Source: a virus. Taken from it: a DNA stretch of 64,000 nt. A program made the translations under genes and the position numbers. Below are positions 48,461 to 56,760 of the stretch, one piece after another (positions within the stretch are counted from its first letter, which is position 1; every line of letters starts with the position of its first letter). Below the pieces are notes generated by a model. That model ran no database searches. It was given only the letters and a program-made list of their open reading frames with translations, and had not been told where the DNA came from. The stretch spans positions 23,500-87,499 of the IMG/VR virus record IMGVR_UViG_3300008108_000169. One strand, written 5' to 3'.

Positions 48461-49279
48461 TTACTGTGCTAAGAACTCAAATACATTTAGCCATTTACGT
48501 TTGCCTATAGTTGCTTTAAGATTAGTTAAATCTGCCTTAGTTGTGTGTCTAAAGCGGGTTTTTTCGATATCAGGCATGGGTACAAATTCTAAAGGTACAC
48601 CTTCTTGCTCTGCTATCTCTTCAGCAATATCTAAGAAACTGTGGGTAAGCCCGCTACCAACATTCCAAATTCCGGACCCATTAACTTGTTTAATGAAGTC
48701 AATGTGTAGACGACAAACATCACCAACCCAAGTCCAATCACGACGAACATGTTCAGCGTTCTCCCATACTGTTATTTTACCCTCGTTGCGAGCCTGTGTA
48801 CGCCACTTATGTATTGCGTTTGCCCTACGTCCTCTAAGATGCATCCATTTTCCGTAAACATTAAAATAACGGAAACCCTGCACCATTACAGTAAGCCTTT
48901 GTTGAAACACCCAACGATCAAATAGATACTTGCTCCAAGCATAAGGAGTCTGTGGATGACAGGCAGAGTGTTCGCTAAAGTCTTTAGTATCGCCGTATAC
49001 TGAACTCGAACTAGCATATTGTAGATGTGTACCATGTTTGTTGCACTCGTTGAACAACCATTGACTAAACTCGTAGTTCTGTTTCATGACTAGATCTACA
49101 TCTGTACAGGTCATGTCGGCAATAGCACCTAGGTGTATAACCCAATCGTAGTGTTCTACTTCGGGTAAATTTATAGGGTCCCATTCCCAACCATCAACTT
49201 GCCAGCCTTCTTCTTGGTGGCACCAAGCCAGCATATTGCGGCCAATAAAACCCTCATGGCCGGTTATTAGTATCTTCAT
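48461..49279 (-). CDS. NAD-dependent sugar epimerase (SDR, HldD-like)
   Basis: 272 aa. MKILITGHEGFIGRNML (GxxGxxG), VIHLGAIADMTCTD, YASSSSVYGDT, TPYAWSKYLFDRW (YxxxK) and FRYFNVYGKWM are extended-SDR motifs; sugar-nucleotide epimerases such as HldD fit best. It may modify host or phage glycans. Substrate not assignable. Confidence 0.83.
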   Translation of the reverse strand: MKILITGHEGFIGRNMLAWCHQEEGWQVDGWEWDPINLPEVEHYDWVIHLGAIADMTCTDVDLVMKQNYEFSQWLFNECNKHGTHLQYASSSSVYGDTKDFSEHSACHPQTPYAWSKYLFDRWVFQQRLTVMVQGFRYFNVYGKWMHLRGRRANAIHKWRTQARNEGKITVWENAEHVRRDWTWVGDVCRLHIDFIKQVNGSGIWNVGSGLTHSFLDIAEEIAEQEGVPLEFVPMPDIEKTRFRHTTKADLTNLKATIGKRKWLNVFEFLAQ

Positions 49280-49287
49280 ACTGCTAT

Positions 49288-49635
49288 TTAATTCGTAGGT
49301 AGCTCTTGTAAAAAATTATAATTTTCTACAATTAATTTTAATTTGAAATGTCTTTCTTTAATAAGATCTTCTACATATTTCTTAAGAGTCTTCATTGAAA
49401 CATCTTCATTCAGCCACTCTGTTTTCCAGTCTTCTATTTGCCAGATGTTATCAATATACTGTGTTTTGATTGTACGTTCAATGGCTTTGGCGTGAGCTCT
49501 AAGTCCACCGTACAGATGCATATTAACAATACCGCCCGCATGTGAGCAGTATTGTTTATTACGTTCTTTAGGATCCTGTGCAATGCCAAAGCCTGCACGG
49601 CCTCCTAACGATTCGATCAAATAGAAGTAATACAT
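49288..49635 (-). CDS. GIY-YIG-like small protein (115 aa)
   Basis: YYFYLIESLGGRAGFGIAQD, PKERNKQYCSHAG, then GLRAHAKAIERTIKTQY resembles the degenerate GIY-YIG (T5orf172/MUG113-like) nuclease superfamily. The canonical GIY/YIG residues are altered, so activity is uncertain. TAATG overlap with the upstream ParB-like gene. Confidence 0.65.
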   Translation of the reverse strand: MYYFYLIESLGGRAGFGIAQDPKERNKQYCSHAGGIVNMHLYGGLRAHAKAIERTIKTQYIDNIWQIEDWKTEWLNEDVSMKTLKKYVEDLIKERHFKLKLIVENYNFLQELPTN

Positions 49636-50765
49636 TAGTCAGCCATGTCTAGCAAGTCTTGATCAAAGAATTCGATCAAACCATCAAACTGATCTAACAG
49701 GGTTGGAGCAATCTTTTCCTTGCCGCCGAAATGTTGATACAGCTGAACAAGGGCGCAAGCATAAGCGTCATCGTCCCAGTTGGCTTGATAGCCGTAACGC
49801 TTTGTAGTCCAACGACGATGTGCCTCTGTTACACTCTCTTGGAACTGTGACAGATTACCAAACAGGTTCTGCACTAGAGCCGCAAGCTCTTCTAGGAACT
49901 TAGGTGTGAGTTTAATCTTTGCACTGTCAGACTGACGAATTAAATCACGGAAGGCAAAAAACAAACTAACGTGAACATTTTCATAATGGAAGTATTTGTC
50001 ATGCCATCCACAGGCAACACTAATTTCTTCTGTATTAAGAGTCTTAAATGTTGCGATGTTAGTAAAGGTGCCTGGATACTTGCTTAGGTCACTGTCTACT
50101 TCAACAGGGAAGCAATTATGCTTTTCTGCTGTAGCAACTTTCTTTTCAAGTTCAACATCGTCCTTATCACTCTTATCCTTGTCAATACGAATAGCAAAAA
50201 CGCCATTACGGAGATCTTGATAAGCACTCTGTTTCTTTTTACCTTTGCCGTTAAGGATACCAAACGCCTTACGAGCATAAGCAAGGTTGTCCGTTTCTAT
50301 ATACATAAACGGATATTTAAATGTGCGCCAGTTAGTGTGTCCAGGGACTAGTCCTGCATCAATTAAGGCCGCAACGGTACTGACAGAATGTTGTGCGTCA
50401 ATACTGATGAATTTGCCTTTGCTTGTTTTGATACAGATAACTGGCTGTAGTAGGGCAGGGTCAAAGACATCAGGATTAGCGATCGTTTTAGCACAATGCT
50501 TCTCGTCTAACTCGCGCTGAATATCCTCTTCGATATCTAGCACAACTAATTCTTCATTAGTGATTTTTGGAAAACGAGTCATGTCAAAAGTTTTATTTTG
50601 GGCCAGCCATGCCTTGATGGTCTTTTTCCAAACTGCACTCTTGTTTAGTTTATCAACTCGATCCTGTAGGTTAACAACCTTAGCAGATCCACGTTTGAGT
50701 GGATTGATTTTAACCATCGGATTTGGTTTACGAACTACATCTTCGTATTTGAGTTTAAATGCCAT
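49635..50765 (-). CDS. ParB/DGQHR-like domain protein
   Basis: 376 aa. LLQPVICIKTSKGKFISIDA then QHSVSTVAALIDAGL corresponds to the DGQHR/ParB-like box (here DAQHS). The rest is alpha-helical. Phage proteins of this type are linked to DNA modification or ParB-like nuclease functions. Driven by a perfect consensus promoter (50795-50823), so probably early. Confidence 0.75.
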   Translation of the reverse strand: MAFKLKYEDVVRKPNPMVKINPLKRGSAKVVNLQDRVDKLNKSAVWKKTIKAWLAQNKTFDMTRFPKITNEELVVLDIEEDIQRELDEKHCAKTIANPDVFDPALLQPVICIKTSKGKFISIDAQHSVSTVAALIDAGLVPGHTNWRTFKYPFMYIETDNLAYARKAFGILNGKGKKKQSAYQDLRNGVFAIRIDKDKSDKDDVELEKKVATAEKHNCFPVEVDSDLSKYPGTFTNIATFKTLNTEEISVACGWHDKYFHYENVHVSLFFAFRDLIRQSDSAKIKLTPKFLEELAALVQNLFGNLSQFQESVTEAHRRWTTKRYGYQANWDDDAYACALVQLYQHFGGKEKIAPTLLDQFDGLIEFFDQDLLDMAD

Positions 50766-50794
50766 TGTGTGCCTTTCTGTGTTTATGTGCCTTT

Positions 50795-50823
50795 ATTATA
50801 TTCTCGTTTATGCAAACTGTCAA
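50795..50823 (-). promoter_or_regulatory. Sigma70-like promoter of the ParB-like gene
   Basis: Minus strand: TTGACA (50818-50823), 17-bp spacer, TATAAT (50795-50800); perfect hexamers. Confidence 0.92.
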
Positions 50824-51050
50824 AAACTATTCCGATTATAGACAACTGGCATCTCACAAACATACTGCCTATTAACAGTATGTTTAATAAGATTACAGTC
50901 TCCGCCTGTGACTGCAGAACCTGCATGGTCACCTATGCCTTTACCCGTTACGGCGTATGAACCTATACTAGCCGCAGTATAAACAGCACAACCGTTTAAC
51001 GAGATTCCGGCAATGGCGAGAATCGCGATAAGAAGGCTTCTTGTCTGCAT
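50820..51050 (-). CDS. Small lipoprotein (76 aa)
   Basis: Start at ATG 51050. MQTRSLLIAILAIAGISLNG then Cys is a type II signal; the mature part is Gly/Ala-rich (AASIGSYAVTGKGIGDHAGS) with two further Cys. Function unknown. Confidence 0.72.
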   Translation of the reverse strand: MQTRSLLIAILAIAGISLNGCAVYTAASIGSYAVTGKGIGDHAGSAVTGGDCNLIKHTVNRQYVCEMPVVYNRNSF

Positions 51051-51178
51051 GAGTATTCTTGTAGAGTCTTGATATTGAAGTATTCTACCCAAGGGTCGTT
51101 TTCTTCACTTTTATTGAATACGGCTTTGATCTTAAATATCGTGCCATTGCCGCCGCTGTATAAATCGTTTAACTTCAC
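50996..51178 (-). CDS. Conserved small protein (60 aa, GTG start)
   Basis: GTG at 51178 overlaps the upstream stop. Product VKLNDLYSGGNGTIFKIKAV, then EYFNIKTLQEYSCRQEAFLS, RFSPLPESR; small beta-barrel-like phage proteins look like this. The 3' end overlaps the lipoprotein start by 55 nt. Confidence 0.65.
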   Translation of the reverse strand: MKLNDLYSGGNGTIFKIKAVFNKSEENDPWVEYFNIKTLQEYSCRQEAFLSRFSPLPESR

Positions 51179-51465
51179 ATTAGCATCCTTATTAATCCAA
51201 TGGTATCAATAGTAGTCAGCAAGAGGTAGTTAGCCAACATGCCAAATGATTTCCTAGTATAACTAGCCCACCCATACATAGCACAGCCAAAGATCCAGAT
51301 AGGATATAGGACAAGTAAGGGAGGATTGGGAACTGTAAGAGCCATCGTAATGCTACATCCAATCGATATCGCCCAAGCCAGTACCTCAACAACGAAACGA
51401 AACGGATTTGATTGCCAGTCATCTTTTATCCATTCTAGTGTAGGTTTAAAAAAAGTATCTATCAT
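51175..51465 (-). CDS. Three-helix membrane protein (96 aa)
   Basis: From ATG 51465: MIDTFFKPTLEWIKDDWQSN, PFRFVVEVLAWAISIGCSIT, VLYPIWIFGCAMYGWASYTR. I recognise it as conserved in marine T4-like phages; role unknown. The promoter at 51472-51500 ends 6 nt before the ATG, so it is probably leaderless. Confidence 0.8.
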   Translation of the reverse strand: MIDTFFKPTLEWIKDDWQSNPFRFVVEVLAWAISIGCSITMALTVPNPPLLVLYPIWIFGCAMYGWASYTRKSFGMLANYLLLTTIDTIGLIRMLM

Positions 51466-51471
51466 AAGTTT

Positions 51472-51500
51472 ATTATATAACATCTTAACTAAAATGTCAA
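51472..51500 (-). promoter_or_regulatory. Sigma70-like promoter, leaderless context
   Basis: Minus strand: TTGACA (51495-51500), 17-bp spacer, TATAAT (51472-51477), ATG at 51465. Confidence 0.9.
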
Positions 51501-51512
51501 GACATAAAATGA

Positions 51513-51536
51513 AAAAGCCCACCGAAGTGGGCTTTT
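51513..51536 (-). terminator. Rho-independent terminator with UUCG tetraloop
   Basis: GCCCAC / GTGGGC stem (51517-51532), flanked by AAAA and TTTT; on the minus strand the loop is TTCG closed by C-G, followed by TTTTT. It ends the gene at 51560 and could act in both directions. Confidence 0.92.
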
Positions 51537-51559
51537 GGATAGGCCTATCCTCTGATTAA

Positions 51560-51832
51560 TTAGAGGGTGATACCCATTGCCTTAGCCTTGTAGCCAAGTG
51601 CAACGATTTCACGTGATGGCTTACCCATAACATACTCAGTTACTGTAACGCCATTACCTGCTGTACGGCTATTAGCATAGACAGCATAACCGTTTGAACG
51701 GATGCGGCTTGCTTCAGCGGCTAGGTTCTTTACACCAAAACGCTTAGAAGCCTGAGCGGCTGTTAGTGCTTCGCCATTGTAAAGTGCGTTAAAAACTTTG
51801 TATGTCTTTGTCTCTGGGTTAAAAAATTTCAT
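51560..51832 (-). CDS. Small helix-turn-helix DNA-binding protein (90 aa)
   Basis: MKFFNPETKTYKVFNALYNG, EALTAAQASKRFGVKNLAAE, ASRIRSNGYAVYAN reads as a winged HTH. I recognise it as conserved in marine T4-like phages. Monocistronic: its own terminator follows, and a weaker promoter-like pair (TTGATT-17-TAAACT) lies upstream. Probably a regulator of early transcription. Confidence 0.75.
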   Translation of the reverse strand: MKFFNPETKTYKVFNALYNGEALTAAQASKRFGVKNLAAEASRIRSNGYAVYANSRTAGNGVTVTEYVMGKPSREIVALGYKAKAMGITL

Positions 51833-51902
51833 ATCATTTCCTCTTTTAGATTATGCTGTAATTAAACAGCTAGTATTAGTTTATAATAATCTGTAATCTA
51901 AA

Positions 51903-52271
51903 TCAAGCTGTTTGGTTAGATATGTGTTGTTTTTCCAGCCAAAAACTTTTGCCAGGGAATCTTGATTTGGCTACGAGGAAAGCATCTTCAATGCTAGATC
52001 CCTGTGCTATAAATTGATTATCATCAAGCCCAAAAAGATAAACATTTGAGTTGATGACTTCTGCGCGAACTTTAACACCTTCTGCAATTTTCACAGCGTC
52101 TTCGGAATTAAATCCAGCTTGCTCAGCTTCGTTAATCTTTTGGATCTTTTTAAGAGAATCAATTACCTGTTCTGGATTTTCGCTTAGATGGTATAGCATA
52201 ATTGCTCCGCGAGTTCGCCAGCCAATCCACGCTCCAACAAGTCCTGCAACAATGTAACCAAAGTATTCCAT
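51903..52271 (-). CDS. Membrane-anchored small protein (122 aa)
   Basis: One N-terminal membrane helix (MEYFGYIVAGLVGAWIGWRT), then a soluble domain (AEVINSNVYLFGLDDNQFIA, QGSSIEDAFLVAKSRFPGKS). Known as a conserved hypothetical in marine phages. SD AGGAG. Confidence 0.72.
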   Translation of the reverse strand: MEYFGYIVAGLVGAWIGWRTRGAIMLYHLSENPEQVIDSLKKIQKINEAEQAGFNSEDAVKIAEGVKVRAEVINSNVYLFGLDDNQFIAQGSSIEDAFLVAKSRFPGKSFWLEKQHISNQTA

Positions 52272-52292
52272 AGAATGCTCCTGTTTGATTTG

Positions 52293-52622
52293 TTATTTAA
52301 TCAATTCCAAGTTCAAAATCTTAGCTACCCTGGCACCCACGTCTTCTCCACTGGGGATAACATAAGTTTGAGTATCGTGCATGTCTTTACGCTGATCATA
52401 TCTGCGTACATTTAGGATGCGGCCGCCTACTGCTGATGTAAGCTCAAAACTAATACGATCCTCGCCCTCGGCCCGACCCTTTTCGATTGCCATTGCTGTT
52501 CCCACCTGTAATCCCCTATGTGCTTTCGTTTTGTTAACGTAAATGTCTTCTTCGTATTTTTGGCTATTGTCCCACATGTTGCGAACTTTGCCGTATAGCC
52601 ATCGATCAAACCATGTTGTCAT
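52293..52622 (-). CDS. Conserved hypothetical protein (109 aa)
   Basis: ATG at 52622 gives MTTWFDRWLYGKVRNMWDNS, a start pattern seen in T4-like phages, with a beta-rich C-terminal half (RISFELTSAVGGRILNVRRY). Overlaps the 68-aa gene end. Function unknown. Confidence 0.7.
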   Translation of the reverse strand: MTTWFDRWLYGKVRNMWDNSQKYEEDIYVNKTKAHRGLQVGTAMAIEKGRAEGEDRISFELTSAVGGRILNVRRYDQRKDMHDTQTYVIPSGEDVGARVAKILNLELIK

Positions 52623-52812
52623 CAGGTTCTCCCACAGGTTTTTCGATTCCAATCTTGCCACGACCTGCGGCTATATTGGCCAAGATTTGTGTTTTTTGTT
52701 CTGCCCATGCTTGTTCGCTTAGGGTATGTAAGCCTAAACATTTTCCTGTTGGGCTACGGCCACAGCCGCAACGTCCAAACTCTTCAGAATCTTCAGTTAC
52801 TCGTACTTGCAT
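52606..52812 (-). CDS. CDGSH-like small cysteine protein (68 aa)
   Basis: GRCGCGRSPTGKCLGLH matches the CxCxxS...C...H arrangement of CDGSH-type metal sites, but one residue shorter and lacking the Asp. SD AAGGAG. Possible 2Fe-2S or Zn site; overlaps both neighbours. Confidence 0.68.
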   Translation of the reverse strand: MQVRVTEDSEEFGRCGCGRSPTGKCLGLHTLSEQAWAEQKTQILANIAAGRGKIGIEKPVGEPDDNMV

Positions 52813-53275
52813 TCTTTGTCTCCTTGGTAAGTTCGCAAATCATTATAAATTTTTCAAAGGCCTTACGCACGACTGGATTAGTCAACAGATGTTCTGCTTC
52901 AGTCATCATAGCCTTAACTCCTGCTTCGGCAGCTTCTCTATATGAACAATATTCTAGTGCATATACTTCTTTTCCCATGGCCTTACTAAAGTTTTCCCAG
53001 GCAAGACGTTGCTCGTTTGTGAGTTGTTTACGATCACGTTCTGGAACACGAAGTTTACTAGTTTCCATAATATGTTTGCTGATAGCATCTTCGGCAACAC
53101 GGCCGGCTGCAATCATAGCCACATAGTTTGGATCAACATTGAACCTACGACTTGAGCCACCGGGGTAGACCATAACCAGATGGTTTCCTTTTGGAAAAGC
53201 ATCGAGAAAGTCACTATCGTATTCCTGTACAGGAACATAGCGTCGGCCTTTCTTTTCGTAATAAATTTTTTTCAT
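52793..53275 (-). CDS. Hypothetical protein (160 aa)
   Basis: TAATG overlap with the zinc-finger gene sets the start at 53275 (MKKIYYEKKGRRYVPVQEYD). Then GNHLVMVYPGGSSRRFNVDP and a helical C-terminus. Not recognised. Confidence 0.7.
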   Translation of the reverse strand: MKKIYYEKKGRRYVPVQEYDSDFLDAFPKGNHLVMVYPGGSSRRFNVDPNYVAMIAAGRVAEDAISKHIMETSKLRVPERDRKQLTNEQRLAWENFSKAMGKEVYALEYCSYREAAEAGVKAMMTEAEHLLTNPVVRKAFEKFIMICELTKETKNASTSN

Positions 53276-53529
53276 TACAAACCTTTTGAACGTCTTTCTT
53301 CTATAGTCTGGCAATGGATGCAGAGTTGCACTCCTGGGATTGCCTTCTGTCGAGCTTCGGGTATATCTTCTCCACATTCAGCACATTCACTAAGACTTAC
53401 AAACTTACGCTGTTCTGCAAGTTTTCTTTGAACATCGCCGATGGCGTTTAAGTGCATGTGGATACTTTGAAGTTGAGCCATTTCGGCTTCTTCTTCATTA
53501 TTGTATTCAAAATCATTAATATCATTCAT
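53275..53529 (-). CDS. TraR/DksA-type zinc finger protein (84 aa)
   Basis: CAECGEDIPEARQKAIPGVQ, LCIHCQTIEERR is the C4 zinc finger of TraR/DksA, preceded by an acidic coiled-coil tip (EEEAEMAQLQSIHM). TraR binds RNA polymerase in the secondary channel and alters promoter output. The message is leaderless from the promoter at 53535-53563. A probable early regulator of host transcription. Confidence 0.87.
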   Translation of the reverse strand: MNDINDFEYNNEEEAEMAQLQSIHMHLNAIGDVQRKLAEQRKFVSLSECAECGEDIPEARQKAIPGVQLCIHCQTIEERRSKGL

Positions 53530-53534
53530 GCCTA

Positions 53535-53563
53535 ATTATAGCACCTAGTGACATTTCAGTCAA
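53535..53563 (-). promoter_or_regulatory. Sigma70-like promoter, leaderless context
   Basis: Minus strand: TTGACT (53558-53563), 17-bp spacer, TATAAT (53535-53540), ATG of the TraR-like gene at 53529. Confidence 0.88.
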
Positions 53564-53931
53564 CCTGTGTACCATCCTCGCAGAACATATTCTGTCCACC
53601 GTTTGGGCGTTATGTGTGCTGTGATGACAACTTGATATCCGTATGAAATTGGATCTGCATTGATATGATAGGTCGGATCTTTAGAGTTAGCCATTACCCA
53701 TTTGCCATGATCTGTTTGTTGCCATTCGTAGATTGGGTGGGCCATGTATATCTCTGGATCTTCTACATCGCCTAAAACAAATTTGTGAACAACTCGGCGT
53801 TCATATACGTGATCGTCATATACTTGATACTTTTGGGTTTTCTTTGTTGTATCCATGCCTAGCTGTTTACTCACCTGTTCTCGTAGATTTTCATCCAGCC
53901 CAGGCCATCGTACCTTTGAACTTATCGCCAT
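53560..53931 (-). CDS. Hypothetical protein, WxxTDxGKW family (123 aa)
   Basis: PIYEWQQTDHGKWVMANS then NADPISYGYQVVITAHITPK. The related pattern appears in small early proteins nearby (Trp/Tyr-rich, ending near LRGWYTG). It overlaps the HAD-type nucleotidase gene by 41 nt. Function unknown. Confidence 0.65.
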   Translation of the reverse strand: MAISSKVRWPGLDENLREQVSKQLGMDTTKKTQKYQVYDDHVYERRVVHKFVLGDVEDPEIYMAHPIYEWQQTDHGKWVMANSKDPTYHINADPISYGYQVVITAHITPKRWTEYVLRGWYTG

Positions 53932-54418
53932 TAAAAATTTCCTCTAACCAAGGTCTACACTTTTCCCATGTAGTATATTCATGTGCTAGGCCTCCAGCAC
54001 TACGCCATTCCGAACAATTACTGTGTCTGTCATCAATTAGGATATCTCCTACTTCACAATGGCGCCACTTATCGTGACTATACGGGCCAAAGAATACAGG
54101 AGTACCTTTGAAGTATTCATCTGCCCACCACACCTTATCCTGCGAAGCCCAAGGCATAGAGTTGTCATGCGGTAGTGCTGTTAAAAAGAACAGACCTTCT
54201 GCTTGGCCTTCTTCTACTAAAGACTTGCAGTAATTGTAGAGTTCATAGGCACCTGGTTTCAAAGGTAGCTCGCGATAGAAACGGCTGTACTGTTTAATCT
54301 TGTTCCATTCGTGTTGTGGAATACGTTCACCCTCTTTGTTCCAGCGGCGCTTGAGGAATATCTGTGCGGCCTCGTGCCAGTCTGCAACAACATCGTCCAT
54401 ATCTAAATAAATCTTCAT
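53891..54418 (-). CDS. 5'(3')-deoxyribonucleotidase-like HAD phosphatase
   Basis: 175 aa. MKIYLDMDDVVADW is HAD motif I in the NT5C style; GLFFLTALPHDN is motif II and GDILIDDRHSNCSEW motif IV. It may dephosphorylate deoxynucleotides and shift the host pool. ATGA junction with the gene at 54415. Confidence 0.8.
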   Translation of the reverse strand: MKIYLDMDDVVADWHEAAQIFLKRRWNKEGERIPQHEWNKIKQYSRFYRELPLKPGAYELYNYCKSLVEEGQAEGLFFLTALPHDNSMPWASQDKVWWADEYFKGTPVFFGPYSHDKWRHCEVGDILIDDRHSNCSEWRSAGGLAHEYTTWEKCRPWLEEIFNGDKFKGTMAWAG

Positions 54419-54660
54419 TCTTCTGCCTTTAACATATCAAACACTGTACCGTATTCTACTATAGGTTCCATGTGAAAGCCTGTACCCCATACTGCCCAGT
54501 ACTTACGCTTATACACTTTCTTACCCCAGACATATCGACCACCGACTGTCTTAACTGGCCATAAAGCATAAACTTCGCGCCACGGATAGCAATCTGCTCC
54601 GTTAAATATTCGTTGCGTTATTATCATAGGTGTAAATGTATCTTTGCCAAACTTTTCCAT
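54415..54660 (-). CDS. Hypothetical protein (81 aa)
   Basis: Trp/Tyr-rich (RKYWAVWGTGFHMEPIVEYG). Not recognised. It starts 1 nt after the SGNH gene stop and overlaps the nucleotidase by ATGA. Confidence 0.62.
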   Translation of the reverse strand: MEKFGKDTFTPMIITQRIFNGADCYPWREVYALWPVKTVGGRYVWGKKVYKRKYWAVWGTGFHMEPIVEYGTVFDMLKAEE

Positions 54661-54661
54661 A

Positions 54662-55303
54662 CTACTTTGATAAATTATCTTTTAGAATTCTCTGTATCGT
54701 TTTTGCTGTTTCGATTTGAGAAAGAGGCCCCGGGTGCCGATCGTTTTTACATTCATCGATACAACTAATTCCATCTGTATAGAGATTGTCAATCGGTCCA
54801 ATAAAGTCAGGCCTGTGTTCTGATAGCTCGTGTGGGAAAGCTGGGAAATGTATATATTTTAAATTTAAACTCTTAAGATATAAATCAGCATGGTGCATGT
54901 ACAACCAACTCTTTATTATACTGTCCACTGGTTCGACTCTAGATAACCATTCGGCAATGTATCCAGACCTTGCCGACATCCAAACTCCTAGTTGCCGGTA
55001 AGGTTTTATTTTTTTAGTACCAGATATAAAATGCATGTCTCGATTAGGTAAACTCCACATAACGACTACAAAATCGTTAGGTTGAAAATCAAAATTTAAT
55101 ATATGATACAATATTTCAATATTACTTGATCCAGGTACGCCTTTGTTCACTGCTTCAACATTTAGCAATTTTCCTAATTCAAATGGCCAAGATTGTTTAG
55201 CAGGCTTTGAACTTATTTTAGTCGTGTTGTTACCGGTCTTACATCCTGGAAGACCCGACCCGTATGTAAATGAACAGCCAAAGGCAACAACTCTATTAAT
55301 CAT
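54662..55303 (-). CDS. SGNH/GDSL-like hydrolase (213 aa)
   Basis: ATG 55303 overlaps the preceding stop by ATGA. FGCSFTYGSGLPG replaces GDSL with a Ser nucleophile; GVPGSSNIEIL and NDRHPGPLSQIE supply later blocks with the Asp-x-x-His pair. Family members hydrolyse esters on sugars or lipids. Substrate unknown. Confidence 0.75.
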   Translation of the reverse strand: MINRVVAFGCSFTYGSGLPGCKTGNNTTKISSKPAKQSWPFELGKLLNVEAVNKGVPGSSNIEILYHILNFDFQPNDFVVVMWSLPNRDMHFISGTKKIKPYRQLGVWMSARSGYIAEWLSRVEPVDSIIKSWLYMHHADLYLKSLNLKYIHFPAFPHELSEHRPDFIGPIDNLYTDGISCIDECKNDRHPGPLSQIETAKTIQRILKDNLSK

Positions 55304-55566
55304 TTCCAATACTTTATTTTGAACAGCATAAACTTCTTTGGATTCTTTATAGTATAATCAGCCGTGTAATTTCCTGTGCCATCTATAGCCATGGCAAATC
55401 CATACTTTTCTTCTGCCCAATAATGTATGCTAGGACGACTCATGCTGAAGTCTCCTTTATATTCTTCCATGTACTCTTGACGCATCCTACGGATAGCATC
55501 AAAGTATCTTTCACGTTCTGCTTTGTCCTGCATATCCCATGCTCGGTATTCGTAGACCATTCCCAT
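55300..55566 (-). CDS. Small paralogous early protein (88 aa)
   Basis: Ends NPKKFMLFKIKYWK, a variant of the [KD]..[MW]F.[LIM][RK][WY] ending shared by several genes up to 59.4 kb. N-terminal half is charged helix (KAERERYFDAIRRMRQEYME). Function unknown. Confidence 0.65.
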   Translation of the reverse strand: MGMVYEYRAWDMQDKAERERYFDAIRRMRQEYMEEYKGDFSMSRPSIHYWAEEKYGFAMAIDGTGNYTADYTIKNPKKFMLFKIKYWK

Positions 55567-55788
55567 TTAAAAATACTCGTCTGGTTCTGCAAAGTAATCC
55601 CAACCTTGACCGCCTAGAGCTTTCCACATATCCCATCTAGCTTCTTCATCTTTGCACTTCTGTGGCATCTGGTCACTGCCTACTACTGCTTCACATTGAG
55701 CACAAAAATAGTTCATACCGAATGTAGGTTCATCGTAATAGGCAACTCCGCCACAGGGCAGTACCATGTAATCAGTAAAATCTTTCAT
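55567..55788 (-). CDS. Small Cys-containing protein (73 aa)
   Basis: ATGA coupling sets the start at 55788 (MKDFTDYMVLPCGGVAYYDE). NYFCAQCEAVVGSDQMPQKC suggests a zinc site. Function unknown. Confidence 0.62.
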   Translation of the reverse strand: MKDFTDYMVLPCGGVAYYDEPTFGMNYFCAQCEAVVGSDQMPQKCKDEEARWDMWKALGGQGWDYFAEPDEYF

Positions 55789-55979
55789 GACCACCTCATA
55801 ACAAACCACATGGCTTTCTTTTCGTCATTAAAAGTTAATCCTTTGCTACCCGTAAAGGCTGTAACCCCATACTCCTGTTCAAGCCAGTCATAGATATTAT
55901 CAATATCCTGTTCCCACTTTATATGATCGTAAAAATAATCAATAAGTTTATCCCAGTACAGCTCTTTGTCTACTGTCAT
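55785..55979 (-). CDS. Small paralogous early protein (64 aa)
   Basis: ATGA start at 55979. Contains IYDWLEQEYGVTAFTGSKGL and ends FNDEKKAMWFVMRWS, a clear member of the WF-x-MRW family. Confidence 0.7.
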   Translation of the reverse strand: MTVDKELYWDKLIDYFYDHIKWEQDIDNIYDWLEQEYGVTAFTGSKGLTFNDEKKAMWFVMRWS

Positions 55980-56269
55980 CCTAACCACCTCATCTTGAAC
56001 CACATAGCATCTGTGTCTTCTTCAAATAACCAAACCAATCCTCGATTCCAAAATCTTCCTTTGACACGTTTGCTAACCCAAACGTCAACTTCTGTACTCT
56101 GTTCATGTGTCATAACCCAAGGTACAACAACTTGATGCCAACCGATTCCTACCAGCATACCTCTAAGCACTTCAGCATCAATTTCGTCTGCAAGGGCTTT
56201 GGCTTTTTCTTCCAGTATCTGTTCTTGTAGATCACCGGAACGATCGGTTAGTAACTTCTTTTTAAGCAT
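55976..56269 (-). CDS. Paralogous early protein (97 aa)
   Basis: ATG at 56269 within the end of the previous gene. Product ALADEIDAEVLRGMLVGIGW, HQVVVPWV, ending FEEDTDAMWFKMRWLG. Similar proteins are common in marine T4-like phages. Function unknown. Confidence 0.72.
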   Translation of the reverse strand: MLKKKLLTDRSGDLQEQILEEKAKALADEIDAEVLRGMLVGIGWHQVVVPWVMTHEQSTEVDVWVSKRVKGRFWNRGLVWLFEEDTDAMWFKMRWLG

Positions 56270-56492
56270 TGTCTTCTTTCTTGCAACGTTTATTAATTTC
56301 ATCCGACCAGCGTAGTATAAACCACTCTCTGTGTGCTTCTTTCTTAAAAGACCACAGACGTTCTGTCATGCTCATGCCTACACCTTCTGCTTCAGCCCAG
56401 GCGATCATTTCTTCGTTTAGATCTTCAGGCAATTCACCTTTGTCAAAGGCAATGCCTGGCAAACGAAAAGGGCCTACTTCACAGTTTTCCAT
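56262..56492 (-). CDS. Paralogous early protein (76 aa)
   Basis: ATG at 56492. MENCEVGPFRLPGIAFDKGE, then MSMTERLWSFKKEAHREWFI and LRWSDE. WFILRW motif present near the C-terminus. Confidence 0.68.
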   Translation of the reverse strand: MENCEVGPFRLPGIAFDKGELPEDLNEEMIAWAEAEGVGMSMTERLWSFKKEAHREWFILRWSDEINKRCKKEDNA

Positions 56493-56760
56493 TGCTGATA
56501 ATCTCACTGAACTTCATTAAAAACATTGTACGCTTATTCTCACTGTAGAAATCTAAATGTATTTGGAATTGATAATAGCCAACATTTAGATCATCTCCGG
56601 CAGTATCGGGCTTGTCTATCCAAGCCTTGTGTTCACGCACAGTAAAACCCAAGACACGTTTCATCTTGTCTCGGATCATAAACACAGTCTTAGGATACTC
56701 TTCGTGTAGTTCTTTACGAATAGCCTTCCACTGTTCAACGCTTAGTATTACGGGCTTCAT
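56479..56760 (-). CDS. Paralogous early protein (93 aa)
   Basis: ATG at 56760. MKPVILSVEQWKAIRKELHE, YPKTVFMIRDKMKRVLGFTV, ending NKRTMFLMKFSEIIS, a divergent family ending. Function unknown. Confidence 0.65.
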   Translation of the reverse strand: MKPVILSVEQWKAIRKELHEEYPKTVFMIRDKMKRVLGFTVREHKAWIDKPDTAGDDLNVGYYQFQIHLDFYSENKRTMFLMKFSEIISNGKL

